Of a DNA stretch of 64,000 bases, positions 12,201-23,500 are shown piece by piece. Each line of letters opens with the position of its first letter. Within the stretch, counting starts at the first letter, position 1. The stretch is from Liolophura sinensis (Eukaryota > Mollusca > Polyplacophora > Chitonida > Chitonidae). A program made the position numbers and the translations under genes. Location: contig NC_088301.1 in assembly GCF_032854445.1 (NCBI RefSeq), positions 28,318,402 to 28,382,401 on the forward strand. The letters are read 5' to 3'. Below the pieces are notes generated by a model that did no database searches, was not told where the DNA came from, and worked only from the letters and a program-made list of their open reading frames with translations.

Positions 12201-14243
12201 GACTGCAGAAACAACAACTGGGCAACCACCAGGCTGGATAAATCATCCGATATCTAAAACAACATGAGAGTGCCTTTTTACATGAATTTCAGTTCGTATG
12301 AAACCGTGTTCATACAGTGGGATTTGCCACTGTGACAAGTCACAGGACAAGTCAGACTATTTCATATTAAAGCTATGACAAAGCTGTGACTTCTGACAAA
12401 GCGATTCGCTGAAAGCCACAATCGCATGAAATAGCACTCTCTCATTCAAATGACAAGTTGAATATGGTAATCGGCAGCTCACGTGCCTCATGATTGAAAT
12501 CTTAGAACTGCTCACTGAGCTAAGTCCCATTCTTGGCATCACAGATTTATTAATTTGTCTGATTGGTGCCTAAGGATATGGTGAAGAATTTTATGGCTCA
12601 AAGAAAGTATAATGTTTGTGAAAAACAATTAACCAATTTTGACAAGTTACATGTTGGCCTACTGACAATCTCTCCCGCAGATGTACAGAAGACTAGACGT
12701 CTTCAATGCCCACATCACAGAATGACGCGGACTAAGAACACTTGGGCTACATTGATGTGAAATAACACCAGCTTGGCCTCAAAACGACAGAAACCATTAT
12801 GCTCTTTTCACGGAGGACTATGATGACTCTCTCTTGAGATTACAAATGAATTTAATTCATTTTCACTTATTGTGGCACCCTTCCCTGCGTAAATTCTAAC
12901 TGAAAATAAATGTTTCTTTGCCAAATTGTGTATTTCCTAAGTTAAATATGGGAAAAGGTGTTCCATCTTAATATACAGTCATACAATGCATTTTTGGCAA
13001 CTGTCCAAAGTACCAGTAATAGAGTTTACCTTTTTTGTTTTTTAAAGCTGTTTCAATCCATGTAACTGCTGCTTGAGTGAGTGAGTGAGTTAGTGTTTGG
13101 GGCTTAACGTCGTACTTAACAATTTTTCAGTCATATGACGAGGAAGGAATCCTTAAAGTGTGCCTCCTTGTTGCAGGGCGGATTTGCACCCGTCTATCTA
13201 GTGCTGCTTTACTGAGGCGCCTTACCAAAGGCAAGTAAGCTGCCCCGCCCGAGCCATAATACTGATACCACTAGTTGCACTATCCCCTTCATGCCGAACG
13301 CCAAGCGACGAAGTTACAACTTCTTTTTTTAAAGTCTTAGGGGTGACTCGACCCAGGATGGACCCTGGATCTACTACTCCCAAAGGGGACGCTCTACCGC
13401 TGCTTGAAGCTTTAAGCAAACAAATGTCAGTAACTCAGACTGGGCAAGGTGTTGGGAACTCCCCTTTTGAGGGCCTCAGAGAAAATCAACCTCTGGCTGA
13501 CTGAGTTTGCATATCCATGTATACTACCCTCTTGAAATAAAGTTATTTTTTGTTTTTATTTTTTTTATTTTTTGAAATAAAAAACTTTATTATGATTCAC
13601 ATGGGATTTAATCCCCGATGAAATTCAGCTGGTAAAAGACATATCACACGCAAAATATGTTCTTGGTACAAGGCATAAATTCACACATGTTATTTAATCC
13701 CTGATGATCTTGGCAAAAGACATATCACATACGGGATATAAATCCCCAATGATCTGGGTACAAGACATATCACACACAGGACATAAATCCCCAATCACTG
13801 TGGTAAAAGACATATCACATAAAGGATATAAATCCCCAATGATCTGGGTACAAGACATATCACACACAGGACATAAATCCCCAATCACTGTGGTAAAAGA
13901 CATATCACATAAAGGATATAAATCCCCAATGATCTGGGTACAAGACATATCACACACAGGACATAAATCCCCAATGATCTGGGTACAAGATGTATCACAC
14001 ACAGGATATAGGTCCCCAATGATCTTGGTATATACATCACACATATAACCTCCAATGAATTTGTCTACTTACAGGACCCATTACACATATAATCCTCTCT
14101 TTGAGCAGTCGTGAGTAGATGTCGTAAGCTCGCTCTCCCCTTCCCGTCTGCTCGATAACGATGGGCACCATAGGGAGCAGTCTTTTACTGGACTGATGAA
14201 AACTTCTCCTACAGGCCAACTTGGTTGTCTGATGAATTAAATG
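9207..14243 (-). CDS. CLPP: Mitochondrial ATP-dependent Clp protease proteolytic subunit (first exon not found)
   Basis: ClpP forms a double heptamer ring in the mitochondrial matrix and with ClpX degrades misfolded proteins. Five minus-strand exons join in phase: 14243-14073, 12253-12157, 10693-10506, 10112-10007 and 9325-9207 (stop), all with GT-AG ends. They encode 226 residues. Family blocks are [20 protein letters not shown], the [19 protein letters not shown] block, [15 protein letters not shown] with the nucleophile Ser, MIHQPSG with the catalytic His, [13 protein letters not shown], and [15 protein letters not shown] with the catalytic Asp. All three active-site residues are kept. The loop after the His reads GQASGQATD where the human protein, as I recall it, has GGARGQATD. 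The first exon, with start codon and most of the mitochondrial presequence, lies above 14243. An ATG at 17259 was considered, but its donor does not fit the phase. Introns hold SINEs, a Tc1 remnant and a 45-bp array. Confidence 0.95.
9421..9562 (-). repeat. SINE family A, 3' half, in CLPP last intron
   Basis: Tail (ATTT)n, conserved block and middle part up to 'cgatccgcaggttgcc'. The tRNA-like head is missing. It is oriented like the host gene. Confidence 0.9.
10890..11630 (+). mobile_element. Tc1-like DNA transposon remnant in a CLPP intron
   Basis: Reading frames give [14 protein letters not shown]...[14 protein letters not shown], like the N-terminal helix-turn-helix of Tc1 transposases. 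Further on are [14 protein letters not shown] (the RLRW..RHW..V.FSDE block) and PDLNPIK (the D-LNPIEHLWD block with the catalytic region broken). Frameshifts and stops separate these. It lies antisense to CLPP between exons 12253-12157 and 10693-10506. Terminal inverted repeats were not identified. Confidence 0.75.
13075..13410 (-). repeat. SINE family B, near full length
   Basis: A second tRNA-derived SINE family, antisense on the plus strand. It starts with (GAGT)n, then 'acaatttttcagtcatatgacg', 'ctccttgttgcag', 'gcaagtaagctgccccgcc', and ends in a tRNA-like head (ctctaccgctgcttg region; 'aggatggaccctgg' as antisense box B). Copies recur at 21360, 29465 and 37290. Confidence 0.85.
13690..14045. 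repeat. Tandem array, 45-bp unit with 90-bp higher order
   Basis: About eight units of 45 bp. Two subtypes alternate, one with 'gatctgggtacaagacat' and one with 'cactgtggtaaaagacat', giving a 90-bp period in the middle. Because 45 is divisible by three, both strands stay open for about 115 codons; this is a by-product of the repeat, not a gene. It ends about 30 bases from the donor of CLPP exon 14243-14073. Confidence 0.9.
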
Positions 14244-14594
14244 CTGAAAGATCAACCAGTCAAAAAAATATGATGAAATATCAAATAGCATAAGAGCCAT
14301 AAAAAGATGTTAAATCCCTTAGGGGCCATTCTCAACACACTGATTGTATAATGAAATGATCACCTGTTAGCATGGGCTTAATAAACATAGGATCAGATTT
14401 GGTGGAAGATGGGGCGTTTATATTTCCCATACATGCACAGCATACAGATGTGCTATATATAAACGTATTATCAGACATGTCCACAAACCTAAGAAATGTC
14501 AGCACACATGCATGGCACACAGCAATGATAAGTCAAATAAGAGAATGCTAATAAGTACTAATGTTCTTAAGGACTCAGAATTATACCCAAATAA

Positions 14595-14872
14595 ATATAT
14601 TTATTTATTTATTTATTTGATTGGTGTTTTACGCCGTACTCAAGAATATTTCAATTATATGACTGCGGCCAGCATTATGGTGGGAGGAAACTGGGGCAGA
14701 GCCCGGGGGAAACCCACGAGCAAAGAGGAAGGTCGTTGGCAGACTTTCCCACTTATGGCTGGAGAGGAAGCCAGCAAGAGCTAGACTTAAACTCACAGTG
14801 ACCGCATTGGTGAGAGGCTCCTGGGTCTTTACGCTGCGCTAGTGCGCTAAACAACTGAGTGATGGAGGCCCC
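14595..14872 (-). repeat. SINE family A, full length
   Basis: Complete antisense copy: (TTTA)n tail, conserved block, 'gggcagagcccgggggaaac', antisense box B (gacttaaactcac) and head to 'gagtgatggaggcccc'. One short replacement sits in the middle (gagcaaagaggaagg). Confidence 0.92.
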
Positions 14873-15489
14873 CGCAGGTACTGAGATCAGGGCTTGCACA
14901 GATGTACGCTACAATAACATGAGGGGGATATTCCATCATTGCTTCAGTATGTACGTATTAAATACCGTAAATTACCAAATTCCTGACTTTGTGTATTGTG
15001 TATTGCAATCAAAGTTAAACAAGATGTCAGGGGCGGTATCTAAAAAAGTACAGTATGTAATGACTGAAGTTTCACATGGATATAAAGCATGATGTCACAA
15101 CAGAGATGTTCCATTGCTGATGTTCTGTGTGCATATTAAATACTGAAAATTACCAAATTCACCATTTCAGTACTTTATGTATTGAGTTGAAGTTTTGCAT
15201 TCTTGTGCCTCCTACAGATGATCAATTTGGTACCCTTGCTATCATTTCTAAGTCATATATACATTTTTTACATTGAATATTATATGTGGTACAAAGCTTA
15301 CAGATTTATTTATTTCATTTGGGTTTAATACATACCCAAAATTACTTCCTAATACAGCGGTCAGTTATACGGAAGAAATTGGAATGTCTAGTGTAAATAC
15401 ACCATTGGCAACTAACTGTATCAATTCTTTTCCACACATAACATTCAAGAAAATTTCTTTACGACTGTCAAAACAATTACAGGTGTTGT

Positions 15490-15835
15490 CCACTACTTAC
15501 TTCCACTAAGGCCCAGAGAACAGGGCAGTGTGCTTACTTCCACCAAAGCCCTGAGAACAGGGCAGTGTGCTTACTTCCACCAACGCCCTGAGAACAGGGA
15601 GGTGAGCTTACTTCCACCGAGGCCCTGAAAACAGGGCGGTGAGCTTACTTCCACTTTGGCCCGGAGAACAGGGCAGTGAGCTTACTTCCACCAAGGCCCT
15701 GAGAACAGGGCGGTGAGCTTACTTCCACCAAGGCCCTGAGAACAGGGCGGTGAGCTTACTTCCACCGAGGCCCTGAAAACAGGGCGGTGAGCTTACTTCC
15801 ACCGAGGCCCTGAGAACAAAGCGGTCAGACCATTT
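15490..15835. repeat. Tandem array, 37-bp unit with internal hairpin
   Basis: About nine copies of a 37-bp unit, 'cttacttccaccaaggccc' followed by 'tgagaacagggcggtgag'. Each unit contains GCCCTGAGAACAGGGC, a 5-bp stem with a 6-base loop. Variants change the spacer (ccgagg, ccaagg, ctttgg). It is followed at once by a SINE A fragment. Confidence 0.9.
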
Positions 15836-15840
15836 CCAGC

Positions 15841-15955
15841 AGTATAGATTGATTGGTGTTTTACACCATACTCAAGAGTGCCAGCATCATGGTGAGTCGG
15901 GACCATGCTCTTCCTGGCAGACCTTCACACCAGCATGAGATGGACTTGAACACGT
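15841..15955 (-). repeat. SINE family A, internally deleted
   Basis: Has 'gattggtgttttacaccat' and 'gatggacttgaacac' but lacks much of the middle. Confidence 0.7.
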
Positions 15956-16414
15956 AATTAAAATCATAGGAAACAGCTCCTGTGTGACTTTCAGCTATAA
16001 CTTGTCAGATTAGTGCTACCTTACTGATAAACGTACACTATCTCATGTTTTACAGCTCAATCTTTTCCATAAGCTTGAAACCTCCATACTTCTCATATTG
16101 TCCTCGCTATACAAATTTCGTGTCTGTCTGTACTCATAGTCGCCTCAGCTATCAATTCCAGGTGGGTGTACCCATATGTCATCACTGCCAAATTCAACAC
16201 AAATGAAACATGACAAACCTGAAACCCGCGGAAACTGGACAAATTCCATCCCTAATCACCATCAATAAACATGTTTCTTACAGAAATCATTTTCATAATG
16301 GAAGTTGATTATTTATATTGGTAATTACAAGCTAACGTAGATCATTATACTGGCTGGACTGATGACTAATAAAATAGCCCATGAGTGTGAAAAGTTCAAA
16401 CTTGACAGTAAATT

Positions 16415-16615
16415 TGCGGTCGATGTGAGTTCAAATCCAGCTCATGCTGGCTTCCTGTCCGGTTGTAAATGAGAAGGTTTGCCAGCAACCTGTGGATGGT
16501 TGTGGGTTTCCCCTGGGCTCTGCCTGGTTTCTGCCCACCATAATGCTGGCCGCCATTGTATAAGTTAAATATTCTTGAGTACGACGTAAAACACCAGTCA
16601 AATAAATAAATAACA
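16415..16615 (+). repeat. SINE family A, sense copy lacking the first part of the head
   Basis: From box B (gtgagttcaaatccagctc) through the middle part (gtttcccctgggctctgcc), the conserved block and the 'accagtcaaataaataaata' tail. Confidence 0.9.
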
Positions 16616-17099
16616 GTAAATTTACATGATTCCTTCACGTGACGAGTAAGTTCAAGATGGTGAGAGACGGTACCAGTTTCGTCTCTAAGCATGATGACAC
16701 TATTTACACTGACAACTACGCTATATAGGCTTAATGGATGATGAATACTATATAGCAGTGGATCGTTTGACTTCTGGTCAATTAGTAATGGCACATCTGG
16801 ATACCTACCTAGAATTAATAGTTGAGGCGACTGTGAGTATGGACAGACACAATATTTGGCGGACAACATTAGTATATTGAAGACAACACCGGAAGCAGAT
16901 GTGCTTACGACAAGCTTATGGGCCAAGGCAGGGTTGATGCTCAAAATATACGTAATGACAGGCTACAGAGTTTTAGTGTCTGCTCAACACATAGGCCTAC
17001 ATGTAAATTGTCATTGTATCCCGATAAAACACGCATTCATAAAGATAATGCTATTCTGTAATCTGTTACCTTTGTAAACACGAACATGATGGATATTAC

Positions 17100-17348
17100 G
17101 CAAACAGAACAGATAGAGGAACGAAGAGAAACCTCTAACCATTTGCTTTCTCATCTAAGGTCATTTCACGTGGGTTTGCCTATGGCGACTGGAGTTATGC
17201 GCCCCTTTTCCTCACTTCCGGTAGTTGTAGCGCGAGTGGCAGACGCGCGATAGATACATGGCGACAAGATAAACAACTTCGTGCACACCGTTATAACGGT
17301 TAAAAAGTAAATTAATGAACTGTTATTTTACATCTAGAATTATTTGAA
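17100..17348. promoter_or_regulatory. Putative promoter / 5' UTR of the CARD-APPBP2 gene, possibly shared with CLPP
   Basis: GC-richer than its surroundings, with 'cacgtg' (E-box), 'cacttccggtag' (ETS-like) and 'gcgcgagtggcagacgcgcg'. It lies directly before the start codon at 17349 and upstream of the divergent CLPP gene, whose first exon is missing from my model. No TATA box is evident. A shared promoter is inference only. Confidence 0.35.
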
Positions 17349-17508
17349 ATGACCACTGTACGGAGAAACACCTATGTTCTCAACAGGTAGGATTTATTTT
17401 CAGTGACATTCTGCAGGAAAAAAGATTATATACTTCAATTGTTTTTTTTTTGCTCTCTGACTGTGACGCGTTTGGCAGTGCACTGAATTCACTCTTTACG
17501 CTGCTATT

Positions 17509-17569
<61 letters not shown>

Positions 17570-20500
17570 TTAAAGTGATATGTTTCTTGTAATGTGTACG
17601 GAGTTGACCTTGTGTTGCATAAGCCCATCAGAGAGGTCACGTGTTCAAATCCAGCGCCCACTGGTTCAAGGCCCTGCGGGGATGTCTGTCTGGTACCAGG
17701 TGCCATAAAACTGATTGTCTTCATATCAGCCTAAATGAATCAGTCAGTCAATCAATTAAAACTGTTCATAATACTATCATCTGTAAAAAGGGCTAATTAT
17801 GGAAAAGTAAAATGGTGTCCGGGGTATGAAAATAGCACATAGAATCTCTATCCAACGAATTGTCCTCCACCATTGATACTTGGTGTAACAGGGGTTATTT
17901 TTCACAAATAAAGTCACATAATTATTAAATTGATCAACTGACTGGTACACCTGACCTTTATACCTGCAGGAGACCATTAACAATATCCCATCCTGGAAGT
18001 GCTTCAGGCCTGGACCGTCAGAACTTGATGAGAATCAAAGTGAACAGGATTGCCCTGATACAGGAGTTACATGTGGAGCACATTGTACAGTATCTTGTGA
18101 AGACGGGTGTGTTAAATGGAGCCGACCTAAAGCACATTGAGAGAGGAAGTATGCCGCCAGACAGAACTAGGCTTCTTCTGGACTTGCTAGCTTCAAAGGG
18201 CAAAGATACAGAGTGGTACAAACACTTCAGGTGGGCATGGAAATGATTCATGTGTGCATGTATTAGTGGCAGGTTTTGTCTTCGCATTTAAGTTCGTTTT
18301 TTGTTTTCTGCGAAACATTTAATTATGATGTGTTGGGTGGAGGGTCAGATTTCTGCTCCTGTAAAGTGGTCACAGCTATACTTATTATTACTCATTATTA
18401 TTACTCATTATTATTATCATTATGAGCCCTGGAATGAGAAAAATAAGAATAAAATCCATATTTATATGTGATTATTATCATTATACTCATTTTAGGAACT
18501 CCCTACTAAACCCTGATGCCAGCCCCATCCTATCTAAAAGGTACAGATGTCTTGTGGAGTTCCTGGATAACACTATCATCCACAGACCAACCTCACAGGG
18601 CAATCTATTCCGGGACTTCACTTCTCTGCCAGCCTCCAAACTGCCAAACCCAAGTTCCTTTCACCACTACAACACCCTGCCTCCCATACAAAGGAATGGA
18701 GATGCCGTCAACCCTGCCAAACATGAGAGGAAAGTCTCACCAGACATCCTCAAAATCCACGATGGCGATAGCAGCGATTTTCTCAGTCCTAGAGATCCAC
18801 AGGGAGATTCTAAAGATGAGGCCATGGACCATGAAGAGGAAGGCATTGTAAACCCAAGCAGTTCCCCAATAGTTAAAGGTGACATATATGTATAGCCATT
18901 CAGTATACTACGTGTGCTCGCCATAATACTTAAAGTAAAAATTAAATATGTCATCACCAAAATATCCTTAAAAATAAATAATATAGCCTGAAATATCGCC
19001 GATGTGGCCTCAAGCCATATTTATTCATTGATTTAAAGTAAAAGACAGTCTGAGGATTATTAAATTCATTAAAACAGATCACAAGTAATAAAGTCACAGC
19101 CACGTCCTGAAATAGTAAGTTCATGCATACCATATATGTCTCAGTTGATATTTTTGACCAATCATATTGCCTCACTTCTCAAACTTCCAAATAATACTAT
19201 GTACTGTTTCCAATTGGGTATTTGGGCCTAACCCATTTAGTTTTCCTGAAGCATGAGAGAGCTCAGGCCCATGGGTGATAATCCACTGACACAATGGGTA
19301 CTCCCACAACTTTCCATGATTCAGGCTTAGACATTTCTGTTTTCTTTTTTTTTTAAAAGTACTGCTCCATTCACAAGAGAAATCAGGAAGAATATTAAAA
19401 TGATATGAAAGATACCCCAAGGAACAACATGGTTCAAAAATGAATAATACTTAAAGTTTTAATACCTTCGTCTTGAGTTTGTTGTGTATTCTTGGGATGT
19501 GACTTGGTAAGAAACATGGTTCAGCGATATCGGGTCTCACAGCAAACGTCAAGACAGTACTGAAGTCTATTCTGCCCCCAGAAATGAAGAAAATGAGGCT
19601 AACACTGCCTGTTACATGCGTCTTAAATTTTGCTGCCATCCTCTTGCACTCCCTCCTCAGAGGTCATGCATTTTACACCAATCAGTGGCAAGCTTAGTCC
19701 ACTGCAGTTGACCTAGATACTTTATATTGAGTCGTATCTTACTGTTGTGTGACATAGGAACGTAAAAATTTACTGTATTATGAGGTCTATAAATTGGTAT
19801 GAAGTAACACTTTTATCACTGAAGGAAATTCCGATAGTTCGTCTTGTATATATTAAATGATAAAAGCAAATCTAACAAGCAAACAAATTTAAAATCTTAT
19901 ATTTGTAGAAATAAACAACTATAGCATGAACTGTTATTATTCAGGGAGGTAAATGTACCGGCCAGTGTGTTGCTTGACACAGACTGTCACGTTGCTTGAA
20001 AGGTCATCTCTGTCTTATATGTATATCTGCACACGGCCTACAACTAACAGCGTCGTAGAATGTTTAACCTCTGTTAACGTGATAATATTCCCCATGTGAC
20101 GATGAATCAGGCAAATATGACGTCGAGTCTGGCGTTTATTCTGGAATATCATGCAAGCTGGAATATGTGATGTCATTTTCTGCTGCATGTCAATGATGGG
20201 TGATACCAGATGTTCTAGCATAACATCACACCAGGCAAAATTGCAAACGACAGAAAACTGTTTTGGGATAAAAAAAAAATTGTTTTCATTTTGTCCTATA
20301 AAACTAACAACAGCGGTTTTAATGCCGTATTACAATCTTTTTACAGTAACTGTTTAGGAAAGCAGTTCCGATTTTTATCATTTAACCATGCTTTTAAAAC
20401 ATACAGCCCTTGACACTCGAGTAGCTCTTTGAACAGACATGCTGTAAATGTTATGTTTCACAGATTTTTGTTAGGTAATATGCTGTACTGTGGAAATCGT

Positions 20501-23500
20501 CCATCTATACTGAGGTAATTGGTCAGATGTTTAAAATCAATGCTGGTTAATCAATTAATCAATCAATTAGTTAATCATTCAGATCAAACTTTTCCCGGCA
20601 GGTTACATCCACCACTGGGTGCCAGTTCCTGCAAACTTCAGTCACTCTCTTATCCCAGAGCCTGATGACTTGTTTAGGTCTCTGGGGGATTCTCCTCTGG
20701 CTGAGGACAAAGCACAACTGCACCTGGAGCGTCAGGCTCTGAAGACAGCGCGCAGCTTGGAGCTGATGCATCAGCTGCAGCGTAAGAAGATGCTTCCTCA
20801 CAACATGGAGATTATTCAGAGCGAACCCGCCCATGACCTTTTGGCCAGCCCTGACCAATTTCACCTCTATGCCAAACACTTCACGCTGCTCCTGCATAAC
20901 CACGGTGTCAATCTTCTCCATGACCTTGCCAACTCTTTCCTCGTCGTCCTTAAGGCGCTCCAGCCCAGTGACAATATCAACAAGATAGGGGCGACAATCA
21001 AGCAAGGACTCGACCTAACTGACCTTTTTTCAGAGCTTAACCAGAGCAAGGAGGCAGAGCAAACCCTGATCTCTGTGCTTGGTTTTCTGAACAGACATCC
21101 CAGGCTTGAAACTGTGATGGCTACATATAAAGGTGTGCACTTTCGTTTGTTTGATTTGGCATTCATTCGGGTTTGCTGCTTTTAGTTTTAGTTTGGCTGT
21201 ATCATGGTGCAGGACTGTCATGCTGGCACTGGGTTGACCAGTACTTTGCCTATTTACAAGCCCGAAAAGCAACTTCATGTAGTAGACAGCAGATTTAAAA
21301 TTCTTGTGTTTGGTTGATGCAAAGTGTTTGTATAGTCTCAAATGGGATCATGGTGTGCAGCATGAAGGGGATAGCGCAACGACTGGTTGACCCGTATAAG
21401 TATAATGGCTCAGGCGGGGCGGCTTACTTGCCTTCGGTAAGTCCTCTCAGTGAAGCAGCACTAGATAAAAGAGCGGTGGAAATCCGTCCTGCAACAAGGA
21501 GGTACATTCCATGCACCCTAAGGGTTCCTTCGTCGTCATATGACTGAGAAATTGTTGAGCACGACATTAAACCCCAAACACTCACTCACTCACTCACTCA
21601 CTTTAAATTTACCAAAAGCGAAAGACGTCACCAATGTTTGGGAGGATCCTGTGTTAGTTTTACAGTATTAAACATACATGTATAATTTACATGTAGCTAA
21701 TAATTCTAATTATTAAAGGTTAATTACACAGTGTTCTCTGGATCGACACCAATTTTGTTCAGTGTTGTATGGGCTGAGACCAAAAATCCACAACCCCAGT
21801 TTTTATTTTCTCGCTGTTTTATGAATTTCAATTTTTTTTTTTTTACCCATTCCAGTCATGTACATATTTCTTCCACAGGAAAAATTGTAAGAATAGTCAC
21901 ATTTTCCACCATTTAAAAATGGTGGAAAATTTTCAAAATTTTCAAATGGCTTTTTTAAATTTTTTTATTTTCTCCTCTGACTTTGAAAAAATTAACAACA
22001 ATTGAGATTGTTGGGGCCTGTAATAATACCTATAATGGGCTTATATGTCACATTTACTGAACATATAAAAATCACGTGGCATTTTCTCCCACCAGGTTAT
22101 ATAAAGTTAATGCATCTTATGAACAAGGAATACAATTTGAGGAGTACAAGCATCGCCTACTTCCGGATCACAGAGGTGATTTGGCAGATCGAGAAGATGT
22201 CCTTTGGTCAAGATCTTGTGGAGAAAGGAGAGATGTATTTGGAGCTAAGTCACATGATGCTTGAGAGTGGAAGTGTTAATTCTGCTTACAGCTGGGCGTT
22301 CAAATCTTTACAGGTTAGTGTCGAAATTACACTTTCTTGAATCTTGGCTGTCCCTGCATTACAATATTGTGTGATAGGGTAGGTTCCTTTGTGACGCGAT
22401 ATACCTTGACTTTACAGGACAGTCCAGCAAATCATGTACCATGTGACTTGTGAAAAATGTTAGACAACTTTTGTTGACATTGATTTATTTATTTATTTAT
22501 TTGATTGGTGTTTTACGCCATACTCAAGAGTATTTCACTTATACGACAGCGGCCAGAAATATGGTGGGAGGAAACCGGGCAGAGCCCGGGGGAAACCCAC
22601 GACCATCCGCAGGTTGCTGACATACCTTTCCACGTACGGCCCGACAGGAAGCCAGCATGAGCTGGACTTGAACTCACAGCAATCGCATTGGTGAGAGACT
22701 GCTGGGTCATTACACTGCGCTAGCGCACTGACCGACTGAGCCACGGAGGCCCTCATTTGTTGTTGACATTGAACGTTTAGAATGATTGTAATGGGAGACT
22801 GGAGAAGGAGCTACACGGACAGTCCAAATGACAGTAGAACGCATCATTTTCTCCTGAGACGTTGCAGTGCATGTGTATTTTGTATCTGTTTTATTAGCAC
22901 ATATATGCCAATAATTGTGATGTAATAAAGGAAAGAACAAATGAGTCCACACCTTGGACCATCTGGATACAGGTGAGAAGGAATTATATGAGTTCCCCGT
23001 TATTAATATACTCGGTTTAAAAAAGTTACTGTGCCATGGAGTTAAGCAAAAGTTAAGAAAACATGTGAACGAAAAAGATTACACAAGTTCCATTCTTTGC
23101 AGCTTAGCTTTCATAAATACTTTAATATAAATGTATATTTTATTTACTTAGTTATTTGATCGATGTTTTATGCTATACTCAAGAATATTTCACTCATACG
23201 ACGGCGGACAGCATTATGGTTGGGAGGAAACTAAGCAGAGCTCGAGGTGGAAACCCATGACCATCCGGAGGTTGCTGGCAGACCTCCCCACGTACGGCCG
23301 CAGAGGATACCAGCATGAGCTGGACTTGAACTCACAGTGACCACGTTGATGAGAGGCTCCCGGGTCATTATGCTGCGCTAGCGCGCTAACCAACTGAGCC
23401 AAAGACCTTTGAAATTACTTTATATACTGCTGTCTAAAGTAGAGCGTATCATCCTGCCATCCCGATCAGAATTTGCCAGTGTTTATGCTATGTTTGTTAT

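Noticed and set aside
13694-14048. Overlapping 114-116 codon repeat proteins
   Set aside because: A 45-bp tandem array inside a CLPP intron; open frames on both strands are expected from the unit length.
16396-16944. 182-codon minus-strand open frame as a gene
   Set aside because: Much of it is an antisense reading of a family A SINE, and the rest has no splice sites or known family.
17257-17259. ATG on the minus strand as the CLPP start codon (MYLSRVCHSR...)
   Set aside because: The good donor after it (cggaa|gtgagg) leaves phase 2, but the next CLPP exon at 14243 needs phase 0. The only in-phase donor is poor. Left open.
20571-21166. Minus-strand open frames of 144 and 99 codons
   Set aside because: They are shadows opposite exon 4 of the CARD-APPBP2 gene, whose plus-strand frame joins neighbours in phase and matches APPBP2.
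22670-22753. tRNA gene in antisense near the end of the repeat
   Set aside because: It is the tRNA-like head of a SINE. Boxes A and B are present, but it does not fold into a full cloverleaf and the same sequence recurs in many SINE copies.
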